Positions 10,821 to 22,153 of a DNA stretch of 64,000 nt are shown piece after piece. Within the stretch, counting starts at the first letter, position 1; each line of letters starts with the position of its first letter. Source of the DNA: Alectoria sarmentosa (Eukaryota; Ascomycota; Lecanoromycetes; Lecanorales; Parmeliaceae); contig WOGZ01000038.1 of assembly GCA_009733775.1 (NCBI GenBank), positions 62,001 to 126,000 on the forward strand, in the 5' to 3' direction. A model generated the notes under the pieces. It ran no database searches and was not told where the DNA came from. It worked only from the letters and a program-made list of their open reading frames with translations. The translations under genes were made by a program, and so were the position numbers.

Positions 10821-11162
10821 TCAGCAGATTTGTCTATAATTAGATCCAGGTACCAGATATTGCGTCATTAACTCCACGAATAGCAATAGAGGGGGATTAA
10901 AATTGGCTTTTTCTGAGGGCAAAGGGTAGAATTCTGCTTTGATAGCAAGCCATTCCGTGCCACGACTGTAGAGTACCTTGTACGCCCCTTGTGCTTCACC
11001 CCGTGCGTCGATTGAGTCGGAAAGCCCCTGCAATAACGATGCAGCTTTCCGAGCACAGCCCTGGAGATCTGCAGCGGCAACTTCGAGGACGGGACTCTGC
11101 CCCAGATGACTCTGCATGAGTGAAGATGAGTGGTGGATATTTCTCAGATTCAAGATTGTCAT
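10821..11162 (-). CDS. Possible small hypothetical protein
   Basis: An open frame (open further upstream to 11318 but without an ATG there) whose first ATG at 11162 gives 113 aa. It has a helical, amphipathic look (EVAAADLQGCARKAASLLQG) and an aromatic C-terminal part (GTEWLAIKAEFYPLP). No family is recognised. It lies between two genes and close to the CipC-like promoter, and may be a remnant or chance frame. Confidence 0.25.
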   Translation of the reverse strand: MTILNLRNIHHSSSLMQSHLGQSPVLEVAAADLQGCARKAASLLQGLSDSIDARGEAQGAYKVLYSRGTEWLAIKAEFYPLPSEKANFNPPLLLFVELMTQYLVPGSNYRQIC

Positions 11163-11421
11163 TGTTTCAGCATAAGCTGCCCCCGCCACGGCCAAGAATT
11201 CGCCAAGACCCAACGGCGAGAGGGCAATGTGGGGCTTGGTGGGGTAAATACAGGTAACATGTAAAACTGAGACAATACATAAAGGCTTCCCATTCCATTC
11301 CTTTCTTTTCAAACACACACTTCTTCTTCCTTAGTACCATCTACCGGACTCTCAAACATACACATACACCTACACTCAAACACTCAAACACTCAACTTAT
11401 CCTTCCGAGTTCTTAGCAATC

Positions 11422-12021
11422 ATGGTTTGGGGCTGGGGTACGTCTTTCCATCTTCTCATAAGGTCCCATTATACTTTGCAGCACCAATAATCGCTAATTG
11501 ATGGGCTAATAGGTGAATCTCAAGACGCCCATGACCAGGTCTACAACCAGGGCGGAGGCTATGACGACCCAAATAACAAGGCTAAGTTCTCCCACGAGGT
11601 CGTAGCCGGTGGTGCTGCCTTCGAAGGTTTCAAGCTCTACGAGGACCACCAACGCAAAGAGGGTAAGCAACGACTCTCCACCACATGCTATATCTCCGAG
11701 GCTTTCGAGTTGACAACTTGAAGGCAAACCCGTAGAACACGCCTTTGCCAAGGAGCTGCTCATGGGATTCGTCGGTGGTGAAGTTGACAAGCTCGCTGAG
11801 ACCAAGGGTATGCAATGTCATCAACCAAACTTGTGAGGCAGAATGCTAACTTGGTACCAGGCATGAATGCCTACGACCGCGAGCGTGCCCACCACCAGGC
11901 TAAACAGAATGCCAGCCACATGTACGACGAACACTACGTCCGGGGCCAGAACGCCGACAATTACGACCCAAATCAATATGGCCCTCCTCAGCAGTTCCAA
12001 GGGGGCTATGGCAACTACTAG
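11422..12021 (+). CDS. CipC-like stress/antibiotic-response protein (DUF3759)
   Basis: Small soluble fungal protein, named for induction by concanamycin in Aspergillus; biochemical role unknown. Four exons: 11422-11437, 11513-11662, 11724-11807, 11861-12021, giving 136 aa. The tiny first exon encodes MVWGWG, typical of the family. The core shows FSHEVVAGGAAFEGFKLYED, then HAFAKELLMGFVGGEVDKL and the His/Gln-rich tail (RERAHHQAKQNASHMYDEHY). All introns fall at the same phase, between glycine codons (G|GT), so the reading frame is well supported. The 5' region is CT/CA-rich (11325-11400), a usual feature of strongly expressed fungal promoters. Confidence 0.93.
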
Positions 12022-12732
12022 ATGCTCTTGAGCCAGCAACGCTCTCGAGGTTGGATTCGACATGAAAGGTCTCCAATCGAGAGTTACGGCTGGACAGCGA
12101 TCCTAGGTAGACAATAATGCCCTAAGCACGATTGATAGCTTGCAAAATCAATGCAAACCATTGAAGACAACTTAGAAAGCACAAGCATGATCTTCCTGAC
12201 CACCCAAAGGCATGGTGCATGGAAATGGGTTGCTGAATCGTCGTAAACATGTTATAATCTGCGTCGCTCATGAGAACTGCTGATAATACTGTTAAAATAC
12301 GTAGCGGCGTAAAACCTTCGAAATCAAATGACTCTGTGTGATGAAATGGAATGCTTCGCTTGTGCACGATTAGCTGTAGATGGACAATCTTTATGCTATG
12401 GAAAAGAAAATGCTCTCTGTTGTACAACACGCTGGCTCGTTGGTATGAGTAAGTTGCGTACAACGCAATCGAAAGGCCGCTTCTTTGCCGCCATTTTGAA
12501 ATCACACGGCTCAAACGTGAAGACTATGCTCCTGCGGCGAACACGATCGCTCTTCTTCAAGACATGATCTTCCTGGACATCTCAGCTCCGACATCAGGTG
12601 AACATTTGACGAAGATGGATACGAGGGCAAGCATATACAAGGGCTTTCCATACTGTTCCCCGCATTTTCCATCATGCTTGCACACAGCTCTCTGTGACAT
12701 CCTCGGCAAAAGGACTTTTCCAAGCGACGAAA
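12022..12732. other. Intergenic between CipC-like gene and PEBP remnant
   Basis: Short frames only on both strands. No recognisable gene or repeat. Confidence 0.45.
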
Positions 12733-13416
12733 ATGCACTCCATCATTCTTATCATGTGCATTGCCTTACTAGGCACGGCAATCGCTCAACGGAAGCAACC
12801 CTCAATGTAAGATATCGTTCGACATTCCTCACTCCTGGAGCCCAGCTGCCTCTTGCCTGTATACGCCCTCATCACTGTCTGGAATCGATGATGATTCCTG
12901 CCCAGAAGCTCAAGTACAGCCTAGTATTGGCACAGGCTTTGCTCCGTTCGGAGGCCTTTATATCGTGATGATGATTGACGTGGGCGCTGCTTCTCAGAAG
13001 AACACAAGTACTGCGCAAATTTTCCAATAGGCCCAACCCGGTCTCACGTTTATATCACAGGAGAACAGAACCCTTGTATCCAACGGATCCAGCCGAACTA
13101 TAGCACCATATGTACAGCTCCGTCTCCACAACCAGTCATTGGGTCGCACAAGTATATTTTCTTTCTCTTCCAGCAACCAGGCAACTTCACACTCCGAATG
13201 GCTTTCGTGGCGCTCGGAGTGGCAAAGAGGACCAAGTTCGATATTGGGGGTTTTTCGGAGCGAGCGGGATTAGGAAAGCCATTGGCGGCCAATTACTTTG
13301 TTTCTGAGAGTATGTCGACGATGACTGGTAACGGAAGTGCCACCGGAGTTGGTGGAAGCAGTGGTACTTCGATTTCGTCGATGCCAATCACTAGAAACGC
13401 TGTGGGATGGGATTGA
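12733..13416 (+). pseudogene. Secreted PEBP-like (phosphatidylethanolamine-binding) protein, broken
   Basis: Exon 1 (12733-12806) encodes a signal peptide (MHSIILIMCIALLGTAIA). Exon 2 opens at 12841 and reads into GTGFAPFGGLYIVMMIDVG and STAQIFQ, matching secreted fungal PEBPs. TAG at 13028-13030 then stands where the family has the Trp of its HW pair. The frame continues (GLTFISQENRTLVSNGSS, RTIAPY) until about 13108-13115, where a 2-nt gain or 1-nt loss shifts the frame. The downstream frame gives IGSHKYIFFLFQQPGNF, RTKFDIGGF and GLGKPLAANYF, then a Gly/Ser-rich tail like a GPI-anchored form, stop at 13416. Two separate lesions within otherwise well-kept sequence indicate a recent pseudogene. 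A 50-nt intron could hide the TAG but would delete conserved residues and not cure the shift. Confidence 0.8.
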
Positions 13417-13850
13417 AGCGGGATTCTGGTGGAACTGTCACCCTCTTACTCGTAACTGTGACGGTATTGTTAGCTGTTTACTAGATAGAAAAATGGTAAT
13501 ACTTTGGGTCACAAGTGTCAAGTAGTCGATGATTGAGTCTTCCGCAAACTGCTTTGCTTTGATGCACGTGTTTTCGGGTAAAACGCGGTCAAAGCGGAGA
13601 GGCTGTCGCTGCGGGCTGCGGCACGTCACTGCTAGTGTATCCAGAAAACTAATTTTTTTTTGACATGCGACGAGACCAAATTGGTAGCAATACATTGTTG
13701 GAGCAATTGCGCTTCACAAGCAGCATATCTTAATTCATACTATAACCACAGCCATAGGCTAAATTACTTTGGTCTACTACATTTTCTCCACATTCACTTG
13801 CACAACCGCAATGCTTTCTGCAACAAGCCATCGACGCCGTTTGATCAGCA

Positions 13851-16800
13851 ATGAAATTTGCAAAGTGAGCTTCACTACACACATTGAGAGCACCTCATAC
13901 ATCTGAAATAGACTAACCAAACGTCAGAGAGCTCGAACAAGACCTGGTGCCAGAATGGCGGGCAAAATACTTCGACTACAAGGTTTCATCTAATCCGTCA
14001 CACCGCATCTACTTTGGCTGACGGCCAATTTCCACAGATTGGAAAGAAAAAGGTCAAAGCAGTCGCACGGGCTCTCAAAAGCGTCAATCAAACTCCCAGG
14101 ACGCCAGGACACCAATTGCCCTCCAACCTACTCAATAATGCCTTCCAATCGCCCATCCGCAACCACGCCGCTGTACACACCTCATCAGCACAAAATACCC
14201 CAGAGCATCGCGCCTCAGCTCTTACGTCCTATGGCTCCGCGAAAGATACGCTTCGAGATGGGCCAACCTCATCACAAATTGGTCCTTACGAAGAAGGCAG
14301 CTCTGAAGAAAGCTCGGAAGGACGTCGGGCGTCTGCACCATTGAGTATACCGGGCCAAGCTTCGCAGAAAGCAACAGATGAGTCAGTCTCATTGTGGGAT
14401 AGTGGGGTGGTCACGAATTATGGCAGTATCATTGCAACCCCACCCTCGCGGAACGTACCAATGGGCCCGCCTTCGCTCGAGCTGCCAGACCCTGCTCTCT
14501 CACCCAGCGAAGAGGCTTTTCCTCGTCATAACCGAGCGTGGCGGCAAAGCCGGTTCAATCCCGATCCGCACACTACTCCACCACCTATGAGAAACGATGG
14601 CAAGCCTGGAGATGCGTATGAAGTCGGAAGGACTCGCATGCCATCGAAGCTAGATTCTTCTCAATTATCGCTAAAGAAACAGAATTTCTTCAAAATTCGA
14701 AGAACGATGTCTACGCCTGGGGGGGCAATCAATTCACCCCGGCCTCCCCTAATACGAAGGCTGTTTTCTACTGCCGGATTAGAGTCACCTCAGTTAGGCG
14801 ATGTTCCATTGGAGGCATACAAGGAATTTGATTTACGTCAAGCTGAATACTTCACTTTTCTGGACAAAGAGATGGAGAAAATAGATTCGTTCTACAAGAT
14901 GAAGGAAGCTCAAGCTAGCGAACGACTGCAAATATTGAGGGAGCAGTTGCATATGATGCGTGATCGCAGAATGCAAGAGCTGCGGGCTGAGCAGATGGCT
15001 AGGGAGAGAGCGAGGCTAGAACACGAGCGGATAGCATCGAGTGGCCATGCTGGCATACCCAATAAGCTGACCCTCAATCAAAGGAATGGGCAACATAATC
15101 GAGCAGTTTCTTCTGCGCTTAAATGGATGGAACCTATCGAAAATGCCATAGGGGTTGGGCCTTCCCGTATCGGAAGGGTCACCAAGAGTATGCAACAATG
15201 GAGCTCCCCACCAGGACCACAAGCGCAGTATCCTCAACAATCAAACCGCCCTGACTCATGGAGAGACTTTTCCCGTCGGCCCACGCTCCCAGATGACGTC
15301 CCATATCGAGCTGCGAAGCGGAAACTCAAACTTGCCCTTCAAGAATTCTACAGAGGTCTTGAACTTTTGAAATCTTATGCACTCCTGAACAGAACGGCGT
15401 TCCGGAAGATCAACAAGAAGTACGATAAGGCGATCAAAGCTCGTCCCACAGGACGATATATGTCCGAGAAAGTGAACAAGTCGTGGTTCGTGCAGAGTGA
15501 AGTCTTAGAGGGGCAAATCGTAGCTGTAGAAGACCTTTACGCGAGGTACTTCGAGCGCAATAACCATAAGATAGCTGTTGGCAAGCTCAGGAGTAAAAGT
15601 GCTAGAGCTGGTGACTTCAGTGGAAGCGTCTTTCGCAATGGTCTTCTCCTTGCAGCTGGACTTGTGTTCGGCATTCAAGGAATCGTGTACGGAGCTGATC
15701 ATTTGTCAAATCCGAACCCGTCTGTGAGCATTGATGCGAGCTATCTCTTGCAGGTGAGATGAGCTATACTCCTGCCCCAGCTCTTATGTACTAATGCCAT
15801 TTTTGCAGATCTACGCTGGCTATTTCCTCGCTCTTTTTCTCTTCCTCCTCTTCTGCCTGGACTGTAAAGTCTGGACAAAAGCTAAAATCAATTACCCGTT
15901 CATCTTCGAGTTTGACAACCGGCACAACCTCGACTGGCGTCAGCTGACAGAGGTAATAAATTCATTCAGAATGCTGTATCGTGGTCCTGACAGGGTTGAT
16001 AGCTTCCATGCCTATTCTTATGCTTGCTGGGGCTTTTTATGTGGCTTAACTTTCAGCAATCGAACGCAGACGTCATGTTCCTTTATTGGCCGGTAGTATT
16101 GATCGGACTGACAGTTGTGATCCTTTTCATCCCTGCACCGATCCTTTACCACAGAAGCCGCGAGTGGTGGGCATACTCTAATGTAGGTGCAGATAGGCAT
16201 TTGGAGAGTCTATCGGCTGACAGTCGTTGCAGTTTAGGCTACTCCTCGCAGGACTATATCCTGTTGAGTTTCGAGACTTCTTTCTTGGAGATATGTACTG
16301 CTCCCAGACATATTCCATGGGGGTGAGCTTTGCTTCTCTGGTGGGTCATAAGGCTACACGACTAACTCGATTGCAGAATCTGGAGCTATTCTTCTGCCTC
16401 TACGCGAAAGCTTGGAATAATCCTGGCCAGTGTAATTCGACTCATTCACGGCTTCTGGGCTTCTTTTCGACAGTCCCCGGTATTTGGCGTGCATTGCAGT
16501 GTTTAAGACGATACTATGATACCCGAAATGCGTTTCCTCATCTGGTCAATTGCGGTAAATACACGTTTACGATTCTTTTCTACATGTCGCTCAGTCTATA
16601 TCGGATCGACAGAGCCGATTCTCTAAAAGCGCTGTTCATTGCTTTCGCGACTATTAATTCGGTCTACTGTTGTGAGTCCCCCAACCGCTCCTTATCCAGT
16701 CGGTTTCCGCTAATTAATCTAGCAATTTGGGATCTTGCCATGGATTGGAGTACGTCTGTAACATCCCTACTGCTGATCCAGCTCACTGATACGCCTAGGT

Positions 16801-17565
16801 CTTTGCAACCCATACGCCCAACATCCCTTTCTGCGTGACGTCCTCGGCTACAAACGTCCTTGGGTGTATTACCTCGCCATGGTTCTAGATCCCATACTTC
16901 GTTTCAATTGGATCTTCTATGCCATTTTCTCCGATGAGCTGCAACACTCCGCGCTCCTCAGCTTTTTCGTCGGCTTCTCAGAGGTCTGCCGCAGAGGCAT
17001 CTGGACACTGTTTCGAGTTGAGAACGAGCACTGTACAAACGTCGGCCGTTTCCGAGCATCCAGAGACGTACCCTTGCCTTACGATATCACACCGCCTTCA
17101 CCTTCCACGGCAGAAGAAGAAGAGCCCCAGCCCCATTCCCCACCGGAACAACCTCTTCGTACCGCCCCATTCCAAGCCTCACCATCCTCCGCAGGCATAT
17201 CATCCAATCTCGAAGCCCAACCGCAATCCGGCTCCCTCCGCCGCCGCCAAACCGCAATGAACACCCCTATCCAACGCGGTATCGCTCGCGTCGGTACCAT
17301 CATGACACGAGCCCACGCTCAAGACTTCGAAAGGAAGAGACGACCCGATGTTACCGAAACAGCGTCTCCGTACCATGGAGCCCAGGCTGCCGAAGTAGAA
17401 AGTAGTGATGACGAGGAAGATGAAGTCGAAGAGGAGGGGAGCGAGGGCACTGGTGGCGGCACTGGAGGTGACCGTGGCGAGGAGAGAAGGGCTGATGAGG
17501 AGGATGTGCAAAATGTGCAGGATGCGGGGGAGATATTGAGGCGGCATCAGAGTGCTACAGAGTGA
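13851..17565 (+). CDS. SYG1: SYG1/XPR1-type SPX-EXS phosphate exporter
   Basis: Membrane protein that exports inorganic phosphate and senses inositol pyrophosphates through its SPX domain. Nine exons: 13851-13864, 13928-13982, 14038-15753, 15809-15952, 16003-16182, 16233-16322, 16377-16671, 16723-16749, 16799-17565, total 1095 aa. The SPX domain is split. It begins MKFAKELEQDLVPEWRAKYF, continues after a long low-complexity insert at AYKEFDLRQAEYFTFLDKE, and ends with the Lys cluster FRKINKKYDKAIKA. Hydrophobic segments follow (FLALFLFLLFCLD, FLCLLGLFMWLNF, YWPVVLIGLTVVILF). The EXS domain has RFLQC-like ALQCLRRYYDT, IWDLAMDWS, HPFLRDVLGYKRP and FRWAILR-like LRFNWIFYAI, with the RVENEH signature. 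The C-terminus is acidic and disordered. Confidence 0.95.
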
Positions 17566-18406
17566 GCATCCGGAGATATGGCAGTGACGAAGAGAATAGG
17601 TATGTACCAAAAAAGCCCCGTGTTGAAGGAGGACCCTTGTATGTACATAAAAAAAGTCCATAAAATCAGCAAATCGCATCGATCAATTTCATCTTCACAT
17701 AATCCGTCCTCTCTGTCATCATGTTGCCCAATCGCCTCTCCCATCCATCCAAACCCAGGGAAATACCACTTGCAGGATTTTCCTCCACTCACCCACTCAC
17801 TCACTCACTCAACCAACCAACCAAATAGCACGTCCCTCCAAATAACTTCTTACATCCCCCCGCCCCCCCCTCTCTTTCCTTCTCCTTCTCAAATGAAAGA
17901 AACCCCAATCGACCGTGCGAGGCCGGAAGTGATATTCAACGAACAGAGCAATCCAGCGCTAGATACTCGCACTTGCCCAGGGGAAAAATGGGAATGAAAG
18001 ACCAGACTCATGTAGAGGTATATATATGTCCTTGGCTTTGGATAGCCCTTTGCAAGGATGGGATATAAGGTATTCATTGGGTTAGTTAGTAAGTCAGTCA
18101 GTCAGTCAGTCAATCAATCAACAACGCGCCATCAAATTCGACTGAACAGAGCGATTTGAGACAACCAAGATGTGGTCAAGCAATAGCGTAGGTGATTAGG
18201 AAGCATCACGATCCAACATGTCGCCATCGATGCGCCTGTTCGTGCTTGCAGCTTGTCTGGATGACGGTGAAACAAAACAAAAGAGGGTTCTTCGTCATTC
18301 GTCCAATCTAACTACACGAGTCTAGCCATCCACTTTTACAAACCGTCCACGACCGGCATACGAGCTAATCATCCGTCGCTCAAACGCTCTATGATCGTCC
18401 AGACAG
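17566..18406. other. Intergenic with short tetranucleotide repeats
   Basis: 3' flanks of two convergent genes. CACT/CAAC tetranucleotide runs lie at about 17790-17825 and AGTC/AATC runs at about 18085-18122. Nothing coding is seen. Confidence 0.6.
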
Positions 18407-20181
18407 CTAAGAGGCATAAGCCAGAGTATATCTATCCGTCACCGTCATAATCTGATTCACGACCTTCTCCCCCCCGACGACGGCAGGCCCGCTGACCACG
18501 AGCTCACCCATGGCCTTGTCATCTGTAGTCTTGCCGTCTTCTGCGTCTCGAAGCTTTATCTCCACCGAGCTCAGAGGCGCTCCGAAATCGGCGCTTGTGT
18601 TTTGGTAATCCAACATGTTAGTCTGGCTGATCGCACCAGCGACCTGCGAATCCGTGAAAGCGTAGACGAGTCTAGCACCGCTGTAGATCTTCAACTTGAA
18701 GAGCTCTTCCGGATCCAATTTGACAGTCGAAGCCCCAGCTTTATCGTAGGTGTAGATCAAACGTGGTGTATTCGTCAGACCAGAAGCTTTCGGCATAGTG
18801 CCAGCCTTGAGCGTCTTCGCTTTCCGCCATTGATTGAATTGCCCTAGAGGGCTCGATGACATGGTCCTTTCTTTGTCTTTGCAGAATCCGGACAAAGTCT
18901 CGGTGTTGGCTACAATGACGGTGGGAGAGGCACCTTGGAAAGCGGCGCTATAGGGAGCCTTAGGGCCGCTGACGGATGTAAGTGCTAGAGACGCATTGGA
19001 GAAGAGAGCCGCGAGCGTGACGATCAAGGGATACATTTCGGCGAGGGAAGCCAGCGGGGTGAAGGTATCCGTGGGGGCAAGACGGTGCAGCCGTGGGGGA
19101 GCGGAGATCTGGGCACCGATTGCGGCGACAAAATTCTTTGCATGCTGTCAGCGATCTCTACAGATGCCACGCACGGAAGCGGCTTACCGCTTGGGTGAAC
19201 TCTGTGAGTTCATAGCTATCCATCGCGCTCCAGGCGTCCTCTGTCACCATCACAACATTGGTCAATATACCTCCAGGAACATCATCAGGGAGCTCTGACG
19301 AAGCCTGCTTCTTGTCGATGATATCATGCCAGACGGCGATATCCACCTTTCCTCCTTCCCCTTCTGCCACCTCATTCCAGTCCATGTGCCTGCTCGTCCG
19401 CTCTACTACCCAAATGACCTGTTTGAGATTAGGATACTTTGGCAGCAGCTCTTTCAACGGCAGTGAACCAGCACCAGCGACTAATATATCAGCTTTTGTC
19501 TCCATCAAGATGCCAGCCAGTGTATCCAGAGATTTTTGTTGAGGTATGAGGATGGGCGTTAGGCCATAGAACGCAGAAGCTAGAGAGTTCAATCAGCTTC
19601 GTGCTTCGAGACAGATCCTCTTCGAACCTACCGAAGAAAGTCACCAACAGCTCCACAGAGTTGGGCATATGGATAGCAACACGGGTTCCCCCATGGACTT
19701 TCATTTGTTGGCCCACCGCATTGATCTCTCTAGACAGCTTCGCAAAGCTGTGGTCGATGACCTCTTCTTTTCCATACACGGTGGTAATTCTGCCTGCTTC
19801 TCCTCCGGTAGGCTTGCCATCAGCATCCACCGGGCCCGATACCGCTCGCTTCCACACATCTCTCAGATCCCCATCTCTTCCACTTGTCCATTTTGGCAGG
19901 CCGGCGTCTTTGACGTTCAAGCCGGATTTGAGGGGATAGCCATGTTGGGTCTCTAGAGCCCGAAAAGTCGCCGACTCCTTGGGTTGCCGGACATATGAGG
20001 CGGAGGATTGACGAGCTAAAAGAAGAGGGTGGACATCAGGTTCGGTGTAGAACAACAGGGGAGAGACCAGGTATGCGGCGAGAACGAGGGCGATGAGGGT
20101 GGTGTAGATGTTCCAGCCAGCAAGGATATCCTCGAGCTGCGAATCCAGCTGCTGGAGGATGGAGGTAGAGTCAGCTGCCAT
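18407..20181 (-). CDS. Acyl-CoA-synthetase-like (ANL superfamily) protein, probably catalytically inactive
   Basis: Three exons: 20181-19632, 19579-19188, 19144-18407, giving 559 aa. After a short N-terminal stretch a membrane helix (YTTLIALVLAAYLVSPLLFY) anchors the protein. The N-subdomain of an adenylate-forming enzyme follows (TTVYGKEEVIDHSFAKLSRE, GGTRVAIHMPNSVELL, then AFYGLTPILIPQQ). The ATP loop TSGTTGxPKG is absent; the matching region reads LPDDVPGGILTNVVMVTEDA. Later adenylation motifs are also not evident, although an acceptor-side trace (GELVVSGPAVVGG) remains near the C-terminus. Inference: a membrane-bound pseudo-enzyme or regulator, conserved as a fungal family and not freshly broken, since all exons stay open. 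The ATG at 20181 is the first in frame. Confidence 0.75.
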
Positions 20182-20546
20182 TGTTTTAGGGATAGAGACG
20201 GTGGCTAATTTGCTGTCCGCTGGAGAGGTCAATTCGGGTTCGGAGATCAGCCCTATGGTTTGTTTACACTAGCGCCGTTTCCAATCGGATTCGGCTGCAA
20301 CTTCCCTTCATTCCTACCATCTTTAATCATCGTCAATTGATTGTGTTGCTCATATCTTCCGACTCTTGCATCGTAGATTCAATTCTATGAGCTTCAGCAT
20401 ATGAAGAGAGTTGTACTTGCTGCACTTGAAGAGCAAAGTCCAAGATGCACTTCTTGAACAAAGGTTTGAAGCATGACCATAATTGTTGCCCTATCTCGTT
20501 GACTCCGAGGCAACATGTGAAGCCGGTCAAGCCGCCGACGACAGAT
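20182..20546. other. Intergenic, promoter side of synthetase-like gene
   Basis: No gene recognised between the ATG at 20181 and the inverted-repeat element. Confidence 0.4.
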
Positions 20547-20909
20547 ATTTAGCGTTTTCAAAACCAGTTGGAATGTCTTGGCATTTTTCGTCGCCCTCCC
20601 CCCCATACATTTTTGTACTGTAGCCCCAACATCGGACAACGTATCTTATCAATATCGCTGTTATCGTCAGAATAAGTCTCAAATGGATAAAAATGAAGTT
20701 ATATTGAAGTCTTACAGGTTCCTCAGCCCCTCAATCATGACCACCGATCGCAAAGGTCGCAAAATCGGTATTGCTGTTAAGGCCAAGGCTGAGGAAAAAA
20801 ATAAAGAAAAAAAAATTTAAAAAAATTTGGTGCTACAGTACAAAAATGTATGGGGGGGAGGGCGACGAAGAATGCCAAGACATTCCAACTGGTTTTGAAA
20901 ACGCTAAAT
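20547..20909. mobile_element. MITE-like element with ~80-bp terminal inverted repeats
   Basis: The left arm (about 20547-20629) and right arm (about 20827-20909) are reverse complements over ~80 nt with only a couple of mismatches. Both include GTTTTCAAAACCAGTTGG at the outside and a G7-8/C7-8 run. The ends read TTTAGCGTTTTC...GAAAACGCTAAA, so the element can be drawn as GCG...CGC flanked by TA on both sides, the target duplication of Tc1/mariner-pogo (Fot1) elements. The ~200-bp core has no transposase. This is a non-autonomous DNA transposon. Near identity of the arms implies recent activity. Confidence 0.88.
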
Positions 20910-21427
20910 TCGCTATGAGTCACACCGTATCCTCCTCGTCTCACCGTTGAATGGAACATATCTCGAATCGCGACCTGTGTCGGCCCATTATCATCCTCAT
21001 CCAGCTAAACGTAGTTGTGACTTCACATTGTTTGATTTGGAGTTGATTATGGAGTGGAGGTATGTTGGAAGGACTTTGGCAATTCGGACCAATGCCTTGT
21101 CGTCTAATCATGTCTTACCAACCTCGAACCTAGTTCTTTCTTCGAAAAGACTGATACGCGCCCCTACCATGCGCTTCCCAGATGCGAGCTTGCAAACTCG
21201 CTCTTTCTAGAAACGCGATTGCAGCCGGCTATCGGCTTTATCTGATGCTCGAGCGCGAGTTTGTACAGGTGCGGCAGAGTGACATTAGTATTGGGAATCA
21301 GTACAATGCGGTTCTATGCTGATTCAAATACTTCGAGCTTACAGCTACGTCATGATATCGACTTTCCATCGAATCGCTGAGGGTGGAGTCGCCTCAGTTC
21401 CCATTGGGACAATACGATAGTGAAAGC
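20910..21427. other. Intergenic, nothing recognised
   Basis: Upstream region of the next gene. One plus frame (20947-21210) lacks motifs. Confidence 0.4.
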
Positions 21428-22153
21428 ATGCTCTATGAAAATACGCTGCAATTTTCCTTCTTGTTGGGATTCTCTTACTCCTTTTTGGCACTGCCTTCAA
21501 CACTCGGCGCAAATACTATCAATTCAACGCTCAATGCGGCCTCAAGTGGTAGCCTCGACGAGAATTCACCCGTGTGCGTCAATAATACCCAACATTCGAC
21601 TTGGGGCCCGACCCTGGAGGAATTTGACTTCGCTCATTGTCAGCATGCGGTTTCATTGATCGCTTCCAAACTCGATAGCGACCTCTACACCAGCTACGAC
21701 TTCTATTCGAGGCAGGCGTTCCCCGCTGGGCACCAAGGATGGCCGTTGGCTCAGGGAGCTGGAGCTGGTTAGTCTAAAGCTGCGCAAGCAAGGCTAATAA
21801 GAAACGACTGAAGATCATTGCTAAAGAGACAGACAGGTAATTGTGCTTTAGTGGTAAGGATGACTAGAGATTTCGCCCGTGATGCCCTACCCGTCTCAGG
21901 CGGCCGCTTCGCCCCCACAAACCACGCGTCCTCTGCTCAACAGAACAGTTGGCTGTTTCTCCTTCGCTCAATTGAAAACCTGTTGTCGATCTGCGTGCAC
22001 GCCAATGGGCTTCCTGGCTGGTCAATGGATACTAAGAACATTGTAATTGCGTTTTGGCCACGGTCAAGTGTGATGAACGGGAGATACGGGATTCGCGTGG
22101 TCTCGGCGCAGGCTGACATGAATACGACTTGGTCACTCTTGGACTCTGAATGA
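21428..22153 (+). CDS. Secreted cysteine-containing protein, function unknown
   Basis: Two exons, 21428-21767 and 21837-22153, joined at G|GT, give 218 aa. The start MLYENTLQFSFLLGFSYSFL is a signal peptide ending near LPSTLGAN. The mature part has PVCVNNTQHSTWGPTLEEFD, then FAHCQHAVSLIASKL and YDFYSRQAFP. After the splice come GNCALVVRMTRDF and a C-terminal half with SICVHANGLPGWSMD and YGIRVVSAQADM. The spaced cysteines (CVNN, AHC, GNC, ICV) would give two disulfides. I recall this layout from uncharacterised secreted proteins of plant-associated ascomycetes; no function is assigned. The frame is open further upstream but has no earlier ATG. Confidence 0.72.
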
